64,000 nucleotides of DNA, from the NCBI GenBank assembly GCA_023395595.1, contig JAEWYO010000036.1:4319-68318 (forward strand). Direction: 5' to 3'. Under the pieces are notes generated by a model, which worked only from the letters and a program-made list of their open reading frames with translations, made no database searches and was not told the DNA's origin. The number at the start of each line of letters is the position of its first letter. The stretch's first letter is position 1. The stretch comes from Bacillota bacterium (GTDB lineage: Bacteria; Bacillota; Clostridia; Christensenellales; CAG-138). A program made the translations under genes and the position numbers. Below, one piece after another: positions 26,143 to 33,715 of this stretch.

Positions 26143-27549
26143 ATGCGGGATCAATATGAAAGCCCGCTGAACAGCCGCTATGCTTCCGACGAGATGCAGC
26201 GGTTGTTCTCGCCGGACATGCGATATTCCACCTGGCGCAAACTCTGGGTGAGCCTTGCCCGCGCAGAGCACGCGCTTGGGCTGCCCGTCTCCGAGGAGCA
26301 AGTTGCAGAACTGGCTGCGCATACAAACGACATCGACTATGACGTGGTCGCCCGGCGCGAGGCTGAAGTGCGGCACGATGTGATGGCGCATGTCTACGCC
26401 TACGGGCAGGTTTGTCCGAAGGCCGCCGGCATTATCCATCTGGGCGCAACAAGCTGCTATGTCACCGACAACGCGGACTTGATCATCCTGCGCGATGCGC
26501 TCAAGAGCATTCGCAACAGCATCTACGCGGTGCTCAACCCGCTTTCGGACTTTGCGGCACGCACAAAGGCGATTCCCACCGTCGGATACACACATTTTCA
26601 GTCCGCGCAGCCGATGACCATCGGTCGGCGTGCGTGCCTCTGGCTTCAGGATCTTTGGCTGGATCTGGAGGAGATTGAAGATACACTCTCCGCCATTCGC
26701 TTTCTGGGCTGCCGCGGGGCAACGGGCACCGAGGCGAGCTTTGTCTCCCTCTTTGGCGGGGACACACAGAAGATCGATACGCTGAACGAGCGGATTGCGT
26801 CCGATTTCGGGTTTGCGCGCTGCTATGACGTCAGCGGACAGACCTATCCGCGCAAGCTCGACAGCCGCGTGCTAAACGTTCTGTCCTCCGTAGCACAGAG
26901 CGCGTATAAGTTCGGCGACGACATCCGCCTGCTGCAGCACGACGGGATTCTCTCCGAGCCGTTTGAAAGCAAGCAGATCGGCTCCTCCGCGATGGCATAC
27001 AAGCAAAACCCGATGCGCAGCGAACGCATCTGCTCACTCTCCCGTTTCGTGATCGCAACCGCGCTCAACGCGCCGCTTACCGCAAGCACCCAATGGCTGG
27101 AGCGCACGCTTGATGATTCCGCAAACCGCAGGCTCTCGCTGCCGGAAGCGTTTCTCGCGACCGACGCGGTGCTGCGCCTCATGGCAAATGTTTGCACGGG
27201 GCTAATCGTACACGAGCAGGCGAACGCAAAGATTCTCGGCGATTCTCTGCCGTTTCTCGCGACGGAAAACCTGCTCATGGCGGGTGTTCAGCGCGGCGGA
27301 GACCGACAGGCGCTGCATGAGATCATCCGCGCGCATTCCCTCGCCGCAAAAGAGCGGCTCTCCCGCGGCGAAGGCAATGACCTTGCCGAGCGCCTCGGCA
27401 ACGATCCGGCGTTTCCGCTCAGCCTTGCGGAGATTCAGGAGCAGCTCGATCCTGCGCGGCACATCGGCCGCTCGATTGAGCAAACGGATCGCTTCCTAGC
27501 TTGCCACCCCGTGCCGGAGAGCAACCCGCTGCAAGAGATATTGGTATAA
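26143..27549 (+). CDS. purB: Adenylosuccinate lyase
   Basis: A 468-residue member of the fumarase/aspartase superfamily with the signature GSSAMAYKQNPMRSE near 283-297 and a conserved HLGATSCYVTDNAD region near 101-114. It releases fumarate from adenylosuccinate and SAICAR. Its ribosome binding site GGAGG lies at the very end of purA. A strong terminator follows. Confidence 0.95.
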   Translation: MRDQYESPLNSRYASDEMQRLFSPDMRYSTWRKLWVSLARAEHALGLPVSEEQVAELAAHTNDIDYDVVARREAEVRHDVMAHVYAYGQVCPKAAGIIHLGATSCYVTDNADLIILRDALKSIRNSIYAVLNPLSDFAARTKAIPTVGYTHFQSAQPMTIGRRACLWLQDLWLDLEEIEDTLSAIRFLGCRGATGTEASFVSLFGGDTQKIDTLNERIASDFGFARCYDVSGQTYPRKLDSRVLNVLSSVAQSAYKFGDDIRLLQHDGILSEPFESKQIGSSAMAYKQNPMRSERICSLSRFVIATALNAPLTASTQWLERTLDDSANRRLSLPEAFLATDAVLRLMANVCTGLIVHEQANAKILGDSLPFLATENLLMAGVQRGGDRQALHEIIRAHSLAAKERLSRGEGNDLAERLGNDPAFPLSLAEIQEQLDPARHIGRSIEQTDRFLACHPVPESNPLQEILV

Positions 27550-27568
27550 CGCCATTTCAAGCGCAATG

Positions 27569-27599
27569 GAGGTTTCCAGAGATGGAAGCCTCTTTTTTT
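27569..27599 (+). terminator. Terminator of purA-purB
   Basis: Perfect 10-bp stem GAGGTTTCCA/TGGAAGCCTC (27569-27578 and 27583-27592) with a four-base loop and seven T residues. Confidence 0.9.
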
Positions 27600-27660
27600 G
27601 TACGCATGGTTGGCGCAAGGGAGGCGCGGGACGAATCAAATTTCAAAATAAGAAGAAGGG

Positions 27661-27737
27661 TTGACTTTCCGGGAGCGCGGGCGGATCAATCCCTTGCGTT
27701 ATTCAGAATGCTTGACTTTCCGGGAGCGCGGGCGGAT
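27661..27737. repeat. 26-bp direct repeat, period 51 bp
   Basis: TTGACTTTCCGGGAGCGCGG followed by GCGGAT occurs identically at 27661-27686 and 27712-27737. Confidence 0.95.
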
Positions 27738-27866
27738 ACTATCCGCCCCTACAGGCGGCTTGAACCGATCTTCAAACAAACGTCGTGAATGTTTGTCGTA
27801 ATATCTTTCACAAATTCACCCGCCGAACAACGCGAGTTCTGTAGAGGCGGATAGCATCCGCCCGCG
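27730..27866. repeat. Inverted pair of a REP-like palindromic element
   Basis: GGGCGGATACTATCCGCCC plus CTACAG at 27730-27754 is matched in opposite orientation by CTGTAGAGGCGGATAGCATC plus CGCCC at 27839-27863. Each copy is itself palindromic. The element resembles short dispersed palindromes seen in many Bacillota genomes; genome-wide copies cannot be checked here. Confidence 0.75.
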
Positions 27867-28010
27867 TACCCCCTCCGCCTTTCTCTTTGTTCCCATACTC
27901 ATTGATCAATCAAAGATAACTATTATAATCCTTGTTTTTTCACAGGTATGATTATATAATGGGAACAAATAATAACACAATTCTTCACATCTTAAGGAAA
28001 GAATAGCAGT

Positions 28011-28949
28011 ATGAAAGCACTTCAATTGCTCGATATCGCGATTGCGCCCGATCTGCACGAACTCACCAAACATGGAACTCCGATCTTCCCCTGCGCAGGC
28101 TATGACGAAGACCCCGGCAAATACCTTGTCGGCAATATTCCCTGGCACTGGCACGAGGAGATGGAGGTTATTCTCGCGCTGGAGGGGGACACACGCGTGC
28201 TCTGCGGCGAGACGGAATATCTCATGCAGGAAGGCGAGGCGATCTTCGTCAATACCAACGTGCTGCACAAACTCAAGCGGGGGCAAAAGAACACCCCCTG
28301 CCGGATCAACAGCCTGCTGTTTATGCCGGAGTTTGTCGCCAGTTTTCCGCAGAGCATCATTCAGCAGCGCTATATCGCGCCGCTTGTGCGCTGCTCCACA
28401 CTATCCGAGGTTGTGCTGCACGGTGATGTCCCCTGGCAAGCGGAGGCGATTGGCCGATTTCGGGCGGCGTTTGACGCGTTTGTCAGCGACCGCTACGGAT
28501 ATGAAATTCTTGTGCAGGTAGAGCTGATGCAGATGCTGCTGCTGATTTTGGAAAATCTTCAGGATCGTGTTTGCGACACGGAGCTGGTGCAAAACAAAGA
28601 CGCCGTGCGCATCAAGCAGATGCTTGGCTACATCCACGCGCACTATGCAGAGCCGCTCACGGTTTCGCAGATTTCCGCAGCCTCGGCCATCAGCGAGAGC
28701 GAATGCTACCGCTGTTTTCGAAAGGTGTTGGACACCTCTCCCATCGACTATCTGCTGCAATATCGCATCCGCGCGGCGGCGGGACTGCTCTCCACCACGG
28801 ATATGAGCGTTTCGGACATCTGCTTTGCAACGGGGTTCAACAGTCCCAGCTATTTTGCAAAAGTCTTCCGGCAGGAGCTGCTCGTCAGCCCCCGCTCGTA
28901 CCGCTCGACGCACCAAAGCGCAGAGACCGCCGCAAAGCACCGCTCCTGA
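28011..28949 (+). CDS. AraC family transcriptional regulator with cupin sensor domain
   Basis: A 312-residue protein. The N-terminal half is a cupin-like ligand-binding domain (WHWHEEMEVILALEG near 44-58). The C-terminal 100 residues form the double HTH: HAHYAEPLTVSQISAASAIS and the family signature VSDICFATGFNSPSYFAKVFR near 266-286. Such proteins usually activate carbohydrate-related genes. No sugar operon is adjacent, so the target is unknown. AAGGAAAG precedes the ATG. Confidence 0.9.
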   Translation: MKALQLLDIAIAPDLHELTKHGTPIFPCAGYDEDPGKYLVGNIPWHWHEEMEVILALEGDTRVLCGETEYLMQEGEAIFVNTNVLHKLKRGQKNTPCRINSLLFMPEFVASFPQSIIQQRYIAPLVRCSTLSEVVLHGDVPWQAEAIGRFRAAFDAFVSDRYGYEILVQVELMQMLLLILENLQDRVCDTELVQNKDAVRIKQMLGYIHAHYAEPLTVSQISAASAISESECYRCFRKVLDTSPIDYLLQYRIRAAAGLLSTTDMSVSDICFATGFNSPSYFAKVFRQELLVSPRSYRSTHQSAETAAKHRS

Positions 28950-29123
28950 CCGACGCGTTTCTCCCGCGCACGGCAACGGAGCAAGAAGCTCACACCCCCG
29001 CTCAAAAACCCGCTCTGGTCATGTTGCAGTGTTATGTGGTATGATGACAGGAAAGTATCTTGTCTGCATTCGGCTTTGGTTAAGCCGTTTTTACAGGCAA
29101 ACGGTACCTCCAACATCCCTCTG

Positions 29124-29161
29124 TTGACAGACATGCCAAAGCAGTATTATAATATCGATAT
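29124..29161 (+). promoter_or_regulatory. rex promoter with ATATCGATAT palindrome
   Basis: TTGACA (29124-29129) and TATAAT (29148-29153) are 18 bp apart. The 10-bp palindrome ATATCGATAT (29152-29161) overlaps and follows the -10, a good place for a repressor site. A related TATCGATA element sits at the same place in the next promoter. Confidence 0.65.
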
Positions 29162-29180
29162 AGTTTTTCGGAGGTTCGCC

Positions 29181-29834
29181 ATGGAAAAACACACCCCCGT
29201 CTCCATTTCCAAGCAAGCGCTTCAGCGCATGCCGTATTACCTGCAGGCGCTCCGCGCCGCGCGGGACACAGGCGCCGAGATCATCTCCGCGCCGACCGTT
29301 GCCGCGCAGCTCGGCTTAAACGAAGTGCAGGTACGCAAAGATTTTGCCGCAGTGAGCGACACCGCGGGCAAACCCAAGACCGGATTTCAAACCAACGAGC
29401 TCATCGCAGCCATCGAGCGCACCCTCGGATATGACAACTCCAACGACGCGGTGCTGGTCGGCGCGGGCAGCCTCGGTCGCGCTCTGCTCTCCTATCGCGG
29501 GTTTGAAGCGTATGGCTTGAGCATCGTCGCGGCGTTTGACGTGGACCCGAACCTCACGGGCGGAGAAATCTCCGGCAAACAGGTTCTCCCGATGGGAAAA
29601 CTTTCCACCATCTGCCGCAACATGAACATCCACATCGGCATCATCACGGTGCCCGCGTCCCAGGCGCAGGCGGTGTGCGATGCGTTCGTCGAGAGCGGCG
29701 TGCTTGCGATTTGGAACTTTGCTCCCGTACACCTGAACACACCGGAAGGCATCCTCGTGCAAAACGAAAACATGGCGGCTTCCCTCGCGTTGCTCTCCAA
29801 GCATCTGTCGGAGCGTCTCGGCTCGAAAAAATAA
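29181..29834 (+). CDS. rex: Redox-sensing transcriptional repressor Rex
   Basis: A 217-residue protein with an N-terminal winged helix (AAQLGLNEVQVRKDFAAVS) and a C-terminal NAD(H)-binding Rossmann domain with GAGSLGRAL near 97-105. Rex senses the NADH/NAD ratio and represses fermentation genes when NADH is low. The ATG at 29181 has GGAGG upstream; the longer in-frame extension to 29034 reads through the promoter. It is followed by a terminator and then by an alcohol dehydrogenase, a typical Rex target. Confidence 0.92.
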   Translation: MEKHTPVSISKQALQRMPYYLQALRAARDTGAEIISAPTVAAQLGLNEVQVRKDFAAVSDTAGKPKTGFQTNELIAAIERTLGYDNSNDAVLVGAGSLGRALLSYRGFEAYGLSIVAAFDVDPNLTGGEISGKQVLPMGKLSTICRNMNIHIGIITVPASQAQAVCDAFVESGVLAIWNFAPVHLNTPEGILVQNENMAASLALLSKHLSERLGSKK

Positions 29835-29856
29835 TCTTCGGTTCACACAAACACTT

Positions 29857-29879
29857 GCGCCCTTCGGGGCGCTTTTTTT
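29857..29879 (+). terminator. Terminator of rex
   Basis: Stem GCGCCC/GGGCGC with a stable TTCG loop and seven T residues. Confidence 0.9.
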
Positions 29880-29915
29880 GCGCGCCAAAGTAATCCCGAA
29901 CGAATCTTGTTTTGA

Positions 29916-29988
29916 TTGTGTTTTTTTCGCAAACCGGGTTGACAGAGTCCTTATCCGGTGCTATATTATCGATTGTCGATTATCGATA
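29916..29988 (+). promoter_or_regulatory. Alcohol dehydrogenase promoter with possible Rex site and TATCGATA elements
   Basis: TTGACA (29939-29944) and TATATT (29962-29967) are 17 bp apart. Just upstream, TTGTG-N8-GCAAA (29916-29933) has the layout of a Rex operator (TTGTG-N8-CACAA) with two mismatches in the right half. Downstream of the -10, TATCGAT (29967-29973) and TATCGATA (29981-29988) repeat the palindrome found in the rex promoter. Promoter boxes are clear; regulator assignments are inference. Confidence 0.55.
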
Positions 29989-30025
29989 TAAAATACTGAT
30001 AGGTACGATGGTAAGGAGATTGCAT

Positions 30026-31201
30026 ATGTCACGTTTTACACTACCCCGCGATCTGTATCACGGAAAAGGTTCTCTTGAGGCACTCAAAACGCTCAGCGGT
30101 AAGCGGGCAATCGTCGTTGTCGGCGGCGGTTCCATGAAGCGCTTTGGTTTTCTCGACCGCGTGGAAGCTTATCTGCGCGAGGCGGGCATGGAAGTTGAGC
30201 TTTTTGAAGGCGTTGAGCCCGATCCTTCCGTAGAAACCGTCATGCGCGGCGCAGAAGCCATGCGCAAATTCCAGCCGGACTGGATCGTCTCCATCGGCGG
30301 CGGCTCGCCGATTGACGCGGCAAAGGCCATGTGGGCGTTCTATGAATACCCCGACGTGACGTTTGAATCCCTCTGCATTCCGTTTAACTTCCCGACGCTG
30401 CGCACCAAGGCGCGTTTCTGCGCGATTCCCTCCACCTCCGGCACAGCAACCGAAGTTACCGCATTCTCCGTGATCACGGACTATGCAAAGGGCGTGAAGT
30501 ACCCGCTGGCGGACTTCAATATCACGCCGGATGTTGCGATTGTTGACCCCGACCTCGCCGAAACAATGCCCAAGAAGCTCACCGCGCATACCGGCATGGA
30601 TGCGATGACCCATGCAATCGAGGCATATGTCTCCACGCTGCATTGTGACTATACCGACCCGCTTGCGCTCCATGCCATCAAGATGGTCAGCGAATACCTG
30701 ATCCCGTCCTACAATGGCGACATGTCCGCACGGGCAAGCATGCACAACGCGCAGTGCCTCGCCGGCATGGCGTTCTCCAATGCGCTGCTCGGCATCGTCC
30801 ACTCCATGGCGCACAAGACCGGCGCGGCGTTCAGCGGCGGGCACATCGTCCACGGCTGCGCAAACGCCATGTATCTGCCCAAGGTGATTCAGTACAACGC
30901 CAAAGATCCGGCGGCTGCCGTGCGCTATGGCGAAATCGCGGCGCATCTCGGTCTCGCGCCCACCGCGGACGCGCTGGTCAAGCACATCCGCGCGATGAAC
31001 AAGGCGCTGGATATTCCGGACAGCATCAAGGACTACGAAGGCGGCATCATCGACGAGAAAGAATTTCTCGAGAAGTTGCCCCGCGTGGCAGAGCTTGCCG
31101 TTGGCGATGCCTGCACCGGCTCCAACCCGCGCGCCATCACGCCCGCGGTCATGGAGAAGCTCTTGAAGGCCTGCTACTACGACACCACGGTAGACTTCTA
31201 A
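30026..31201 (+). CDS. Iron-containing alcohol dehydrogenase
   Basis: A 391-residue group III alcohol dehydrogenase. The start at 30026 has AAGGAG upstream; the extension to 29912 reads through the promoter. Features include the GGGSPIDAAKAMW nucleotide-binding segment near 94-106, PSTSGTATEVT near 143-153, and metal-binding histidines in MDAMTHAIEAY and in VHSMAH...GGHIVHG. It probably reduces aldehydes to alcohols with NADH (butanol or ethanol dehydrogenase type), regenerating NAD. Its place after rex fits redox control. Confidence 0.92.
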   Translation: MSRFTLPRDLYHGKGSLEALKTLSGKRAIVVVGGGSMKRFGFLDRVEAYLREAGMEVELFEGVEPDPSVETVMRGAEAMRKFQPDWIVSIGGGSPIDAAKAMWAFYEYPDVTFESLCIPFNFPTLRTKARFCAIPSTSGTATEVTAFSVITDYAKGVKYPLADFNITPDVAIVDPDLAETMPKKLTAHTGMDAMTHAIEAYVSTLHCDYTDPLALHAIKMVSEYLIPSYNGDMSARASMHNAQCLAGMAFSNALLGIVHSMAHKTGAAFSGGHIVHGCANAMYLPKVIQYNAKDPAAAVRYGEIAAHLGLAPTADALVKHIRAMNKALDIPDSIKDYEGGIIDEKEFLEKLPRVAELAVGDACTGSNPRAITPAVMEKLLKACYYDTTVDF

Positions 31202-31527
31202 CAAACAAATTCATTCATTGGTACGTAACCAATTGTAACATCTTTCGCATCCGGGCTTTTCTGCTAGCCCTAAATGCGAAGAACCCTAGGTCTTCCTCAC
31301 CCGATCATCGCAAGGCGATGAAACATACGAACGCCGTTTTCTGCGCGGCGTTCGTTTTTTTGCGCTCATCTTTGCGCGACGCTCTTCCCATTCGCTCGTT
31401 TTGCTTCTAAAAACCGCCTTCTGCATTCTTATAATTTCATCTTTGCTAAATTCCGATAATTTTTCCGGTTGCCTGAGCGGGATACTACCTCTGGATACCC
31501 CTGCTCACACAAACAAAGGAGGCAACC
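31202..31527. other. Intergenic region with hairpin and terminator
   Basis: About 325 bp. A nested hairpin TTCGCAT..GGGCT/AGCCC..ATGCGAA spans 31244-31280 without a T-tract. A strong terminator is at 31328-31361. The remainder should carry the promoter of the phage-tail-like cassette. No tRNA or gene seen. Confidence 0.6.
31328..31361 (+). terminator. Terminator downstream of the alcohol dehydrogenase
   Basis: Stem CGAACGCCG/CGGCGTTCG (31328-31336 and 31346-31354) followed by seven T residues. Confidence 0.9.
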
Positions 31528-32586
31528 ATGCAAACAAAAGACTATTCCATTACGCTGGACATGATGCGTACGCTGCCATTTCGCCCGTTTGAGGTGGTGG
31601 AAGGCGACACGGGTAACATTCTGCACGTCACGCTGCTCAACAACGGAGACGCGATGGATCTCTCCGGCTGCAATGTCCAGATCGCGTTTGCGTCCAGCAG
31701 CGGCTTTGCGATGCAGGACGAGACGAGCGGCATCGTAAAAACAGCGGCAATCGGCACATTTGACGTAGCCCTGCTTCCAACCGCGTACGGCGCGGGCAAT
31801 GTCAGCGCGGACGTACAAGTCTACAGCGGCGCACGCAGCGAAACCCTCGTCACCAGCACGCGCTTCGACTTCCGCTGCCGCAAGTCCCTCATCAGCGGGG
31901 ATATCATCCGCGCAAACTCCGCCTATCCCCCGCTGGTTGAGGCGGCGCGCATCGCAAACGAGGCAGCGGAAGCCGCGCTTGCCGCTGCCTCGCGCATCGG
32001 TACCGACATCGGCGAACTCAATGTGCAGGCAGACTGGAACGAAGCAAACCCCGCGCAAGATGCGTTCATCCGCAACAAACCCGCAATCCCCTCTGCGCCC
32101 GCCGACGTTGGCGCAGCCCCCGCCAACCATGCGTCGCAGCACGGGCCAGGCGGCAGCGATCCTGTTCCCCCGATTCCACACGCGGCGCGGCACGCGAGCG
32201 GCGGCGCGGACGCGCTCAACCCGGGAGACATCGGCGCGGCGCGTCTCGTCGGCGGCGTGCTCGACGCCGAGCAGAGCGCAGTCATTGTGCAGGAGCAGAC
32301 CGCAAGCTACACCGCAACCCCGGCCGACAACGGCAAGGATATCTGGCTCAACAGCGGTTCTGCCGTGACGCTGACGCTGCCACCGCAGGCAAGCGCCGCA
32401 TTTCCGGCCAAGACGTTTTTCTTTGTCACGCAGATGGGTAGCGGCGCGGTCACCCTCGCGGCCGGATCGGGTGTTACGCTCCGCTCAGCGGGCGGCAGGC
32501 TGAAACTTGCGGAGCAATACACCACCGTTCTTTTGCGAAAGCTGTCGGACAACGTTTGGCTCGTCACGGGGAATCTCAGCGTATGA
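31528..32586 (+). CDS. Phage baseplate/tail fibre-like protein (BppU-type N-terminus)
   Basis: A 352-residue protein. The N-terminal 120 residues resemble the BppU-type domain of phage baseplate upper proteins (a beta-rich ITLD...VVEGDTGN start). The middle has the tail-fibre phrase DWNEANPAQDAFIRNKP, then a low-complexity part with repeated HA-x-H and GGxDP/GGADAL motifs, as in tail fibres (HASQHGPGGSDP, HAARHASGGADAL). The C-terminal 90 residues are beta-rich and may be the receptor-binding tip. GGAGG precedes the ATG. It overlaps the next gene by ATGA. No other virion genes are nearby. Confidence 0.75.
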   Translation: MQTKDYSITLDMMRTLPFRPFEVVEGDTGNILHVTLLNNGDAMDLSGCNVQIAFASSSGFAMQDETSGIVKTAAIGTFDVALLPTAYGAGNVSADVQVYSGARSETLVTSTRFDFRCRKSLISGDIIRANSAYPPLVEAARIANEAAEAALAAASRIGTDIGELNVQADWNEANPAQDAFIRNKPAIPSAPADVGAAPANHASQHGPGGSDPVPPIPHAARHASGGADALNPGDIGAARLVGGVLDAEQSAVIVQEQTASYTATPADNGKDIWLNSGSAVTLTLPPQASAAFPAKTFFFVTQMGSGAVTLAAGSGVTLRSAGGRLKLAEQYTTVLLRKLSDNVWLVTGNLSV

Positions 32587-33371
32587 GAGAGCTGATGATG
32601 GGCTGCGTTGCGGCGAGCATTGCCGGGTTTGGCCCGGCGGATTTCACCTTCACCGGCGCCTGCACCTGGATTCAAGACAGCTCCACCAACTGGCGGTTGA
32701 AGTTTCTCTCCAGCGGGATTTTCACGCCGAAAAAGTCGCTGGTGATCGATCTGTTTCTGGTTGGCGGCGGTGGCGGCGGCGGATCGACCGGCAACAGTAT
32801 TGCAGCAGCTGGCGGAGGCGGCGGAAGAACTGGCCAATGGCCGAATGCTGCACTCGTTGCGGGTCAATCGTATGCCGTAACGATAGGTGCAGGCGGCGGA
32901 GCCAGCGCCAATGGCGGCACGACTAGCTTTATCGGCGGCGTTCACAACAGCGCTGTTGCTGGCGGAATGACCCCGAATCCACGTTATGTTGGTGGCTCCG
33001 GTGGTTCCGGAGGCGGCGGCGGTGGCGGAGGAACAGGCGGTTCCAATGGTGCAAGTGGTTCTGGTGGCATTGATGGCGTTGGTGGTGCAGGGCAAGGCTA
33101 CACAACCTATGAATTTGATCATACATCCTTCACGCTCTATGCCGGAGGTGGCGGTGGTGGTGCCGAAGGCAATAGCTGGGACCCGAATTATGGCAACGGA
33201 GGCGCGGGCGGTGGTGCTCGTGGCGGCGACCACTATGGCGGCACGGGCTGGTCTGCGGCTGCAAACACGGGAGGTGGCGGCGGCGGTGGCGGAGCCAAGG
33301 GTGATTCCGGAATTGGCGGTGCAGGTGGCTCCGGCGGCTCCGGCATTCTGGCCATCCGCAACCACAGATAA
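32583..33371 (+). CDS. Glycine-rich phage-tail-like protein
   Basis: A 262-residue protein, start overlapping the previous stop. The first 60 residues form a short beta-rich region (FTFTGACTWIQD, WRLKFLSSG); residues about 60-255 are dominated by Gly runs (seven to nine in a row) with Ser, Ala and Asn, typical of glycine-rich domains of phage tail or collagen-like receptor-binding proteins. It lacks a signal peptide. Codon use in the Gly runs (GGC/GGT/GGA mix) makes the region slippage-prone. Confidence 0.75.
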   Translation: MRELMMGCVAASIAGFGPADFTFTGACTWIQDSSTNWRLKFLSSGIFTPKKSLVIDLFLVGGGGGGGSTGNSIAAAGGGGGRTGQWPNAALVAGQSYAVTIGAGGGASANGGTTSFIGGVHNSAVAGGMTPNPRYVGGSGGSGGGGGGGGTGGSNGASGSGGIDGVGGAGQGYTTYEFDHTSFTLYAGGGGGGAEGNSWDPNYGNGGAGGGARGGDHYGGTGWSAAANTGGGGGGGGAKGDSGIGGAGGSGGSGILAIRNHR

Positions 33372-33383
33372 GGAGGAAGCAAT

Positions 33384-33605
33384 ATGAATGAACCGAAAAA
33401 CTACGCGTTGATTTCACCCGATGGCATCGTGGAGAACATCATCTGGCTCTGCGCGGCAAATCAAGCTGATTTCCCCAACGCGGTGTGCACGGAAAACCGC
33501 CCGGTCGCAATCGGAGATTGTTATACAGGCGGCGTGTTCACGCGCGCAGGCACGCCCGTTTTGACCGAGGAGGAGCAGGCAGCCGCGCTCGAAACCGCGC
33601 CCTAA
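33384..33605 (+). CDS. Small phage-type hypothetical protein
   Basis: A 73-residue protein starting NYALISPDGIVENIIW, a beginning often seen in short proteins placed directly after phage tail fibres. AAGGAGG precedes the ATG, and it starts 12 bp after the glycine-rich gene. Function unknown; it might assist tail fibre assembly. A terminator follows. Confidence 0.7.
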   Translation: MNEPKNYALISPDGIVENIIWLCAANQADFPNAVCTENRPVAIGDCYTGGVFTRAGTPVLTEEEQAAALETAP

Positions 33606-33637
33606 CACGATTCTTCCAACCACAGGCAGACACAAAA

Positions 33638-33671
33638 AACCCGGGGAAGCGTACTTCTCCGGGTTCTGTTT
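33638..33671. terminator. Bidirectional terminator between phage cassette and permease gene
   Basis: Stem AACCCGGGGAAG/CTTCTCCGGGTT (33638-33649 and 33654-33665, one mismatch). The minus-strand side has six T residues and suits the permease gene; the plus-strand side is weaker. Confidence 0.8.
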
Positions 33672-33715
33672 GAGTAAGGACTTTGGTTTGAATGTCTGTT
33701 GTGCGGGAAGTCGGA

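Larger units (their letters stand above)
27550..28010. other. Intergenic region with terminator and short repeats
   Basis: About 460 bp without a gene. It holds the purB terminator, a 26-bp direct repeat (27661-27686 and 27712-27737) and an inverted pair of a GGCGGAT-ATCCGCC element (27730-27754 and 27839-27866). The last 100 bp are AT-rich and should carry the AraC-gene promoter. Confidence 0.7.

Noticed and set aside
31202..31327. tRNA-like structure at the hairpin 31244-31280
   Set aside because: No T-loop, anticodon arm or acceptor pairing could be built around it.
31528..33605. Complete prophage
   Set aside because: Only three tail-tip-type genes are present; no integrase, capsid, terminase or lysis genes in the surroundings.
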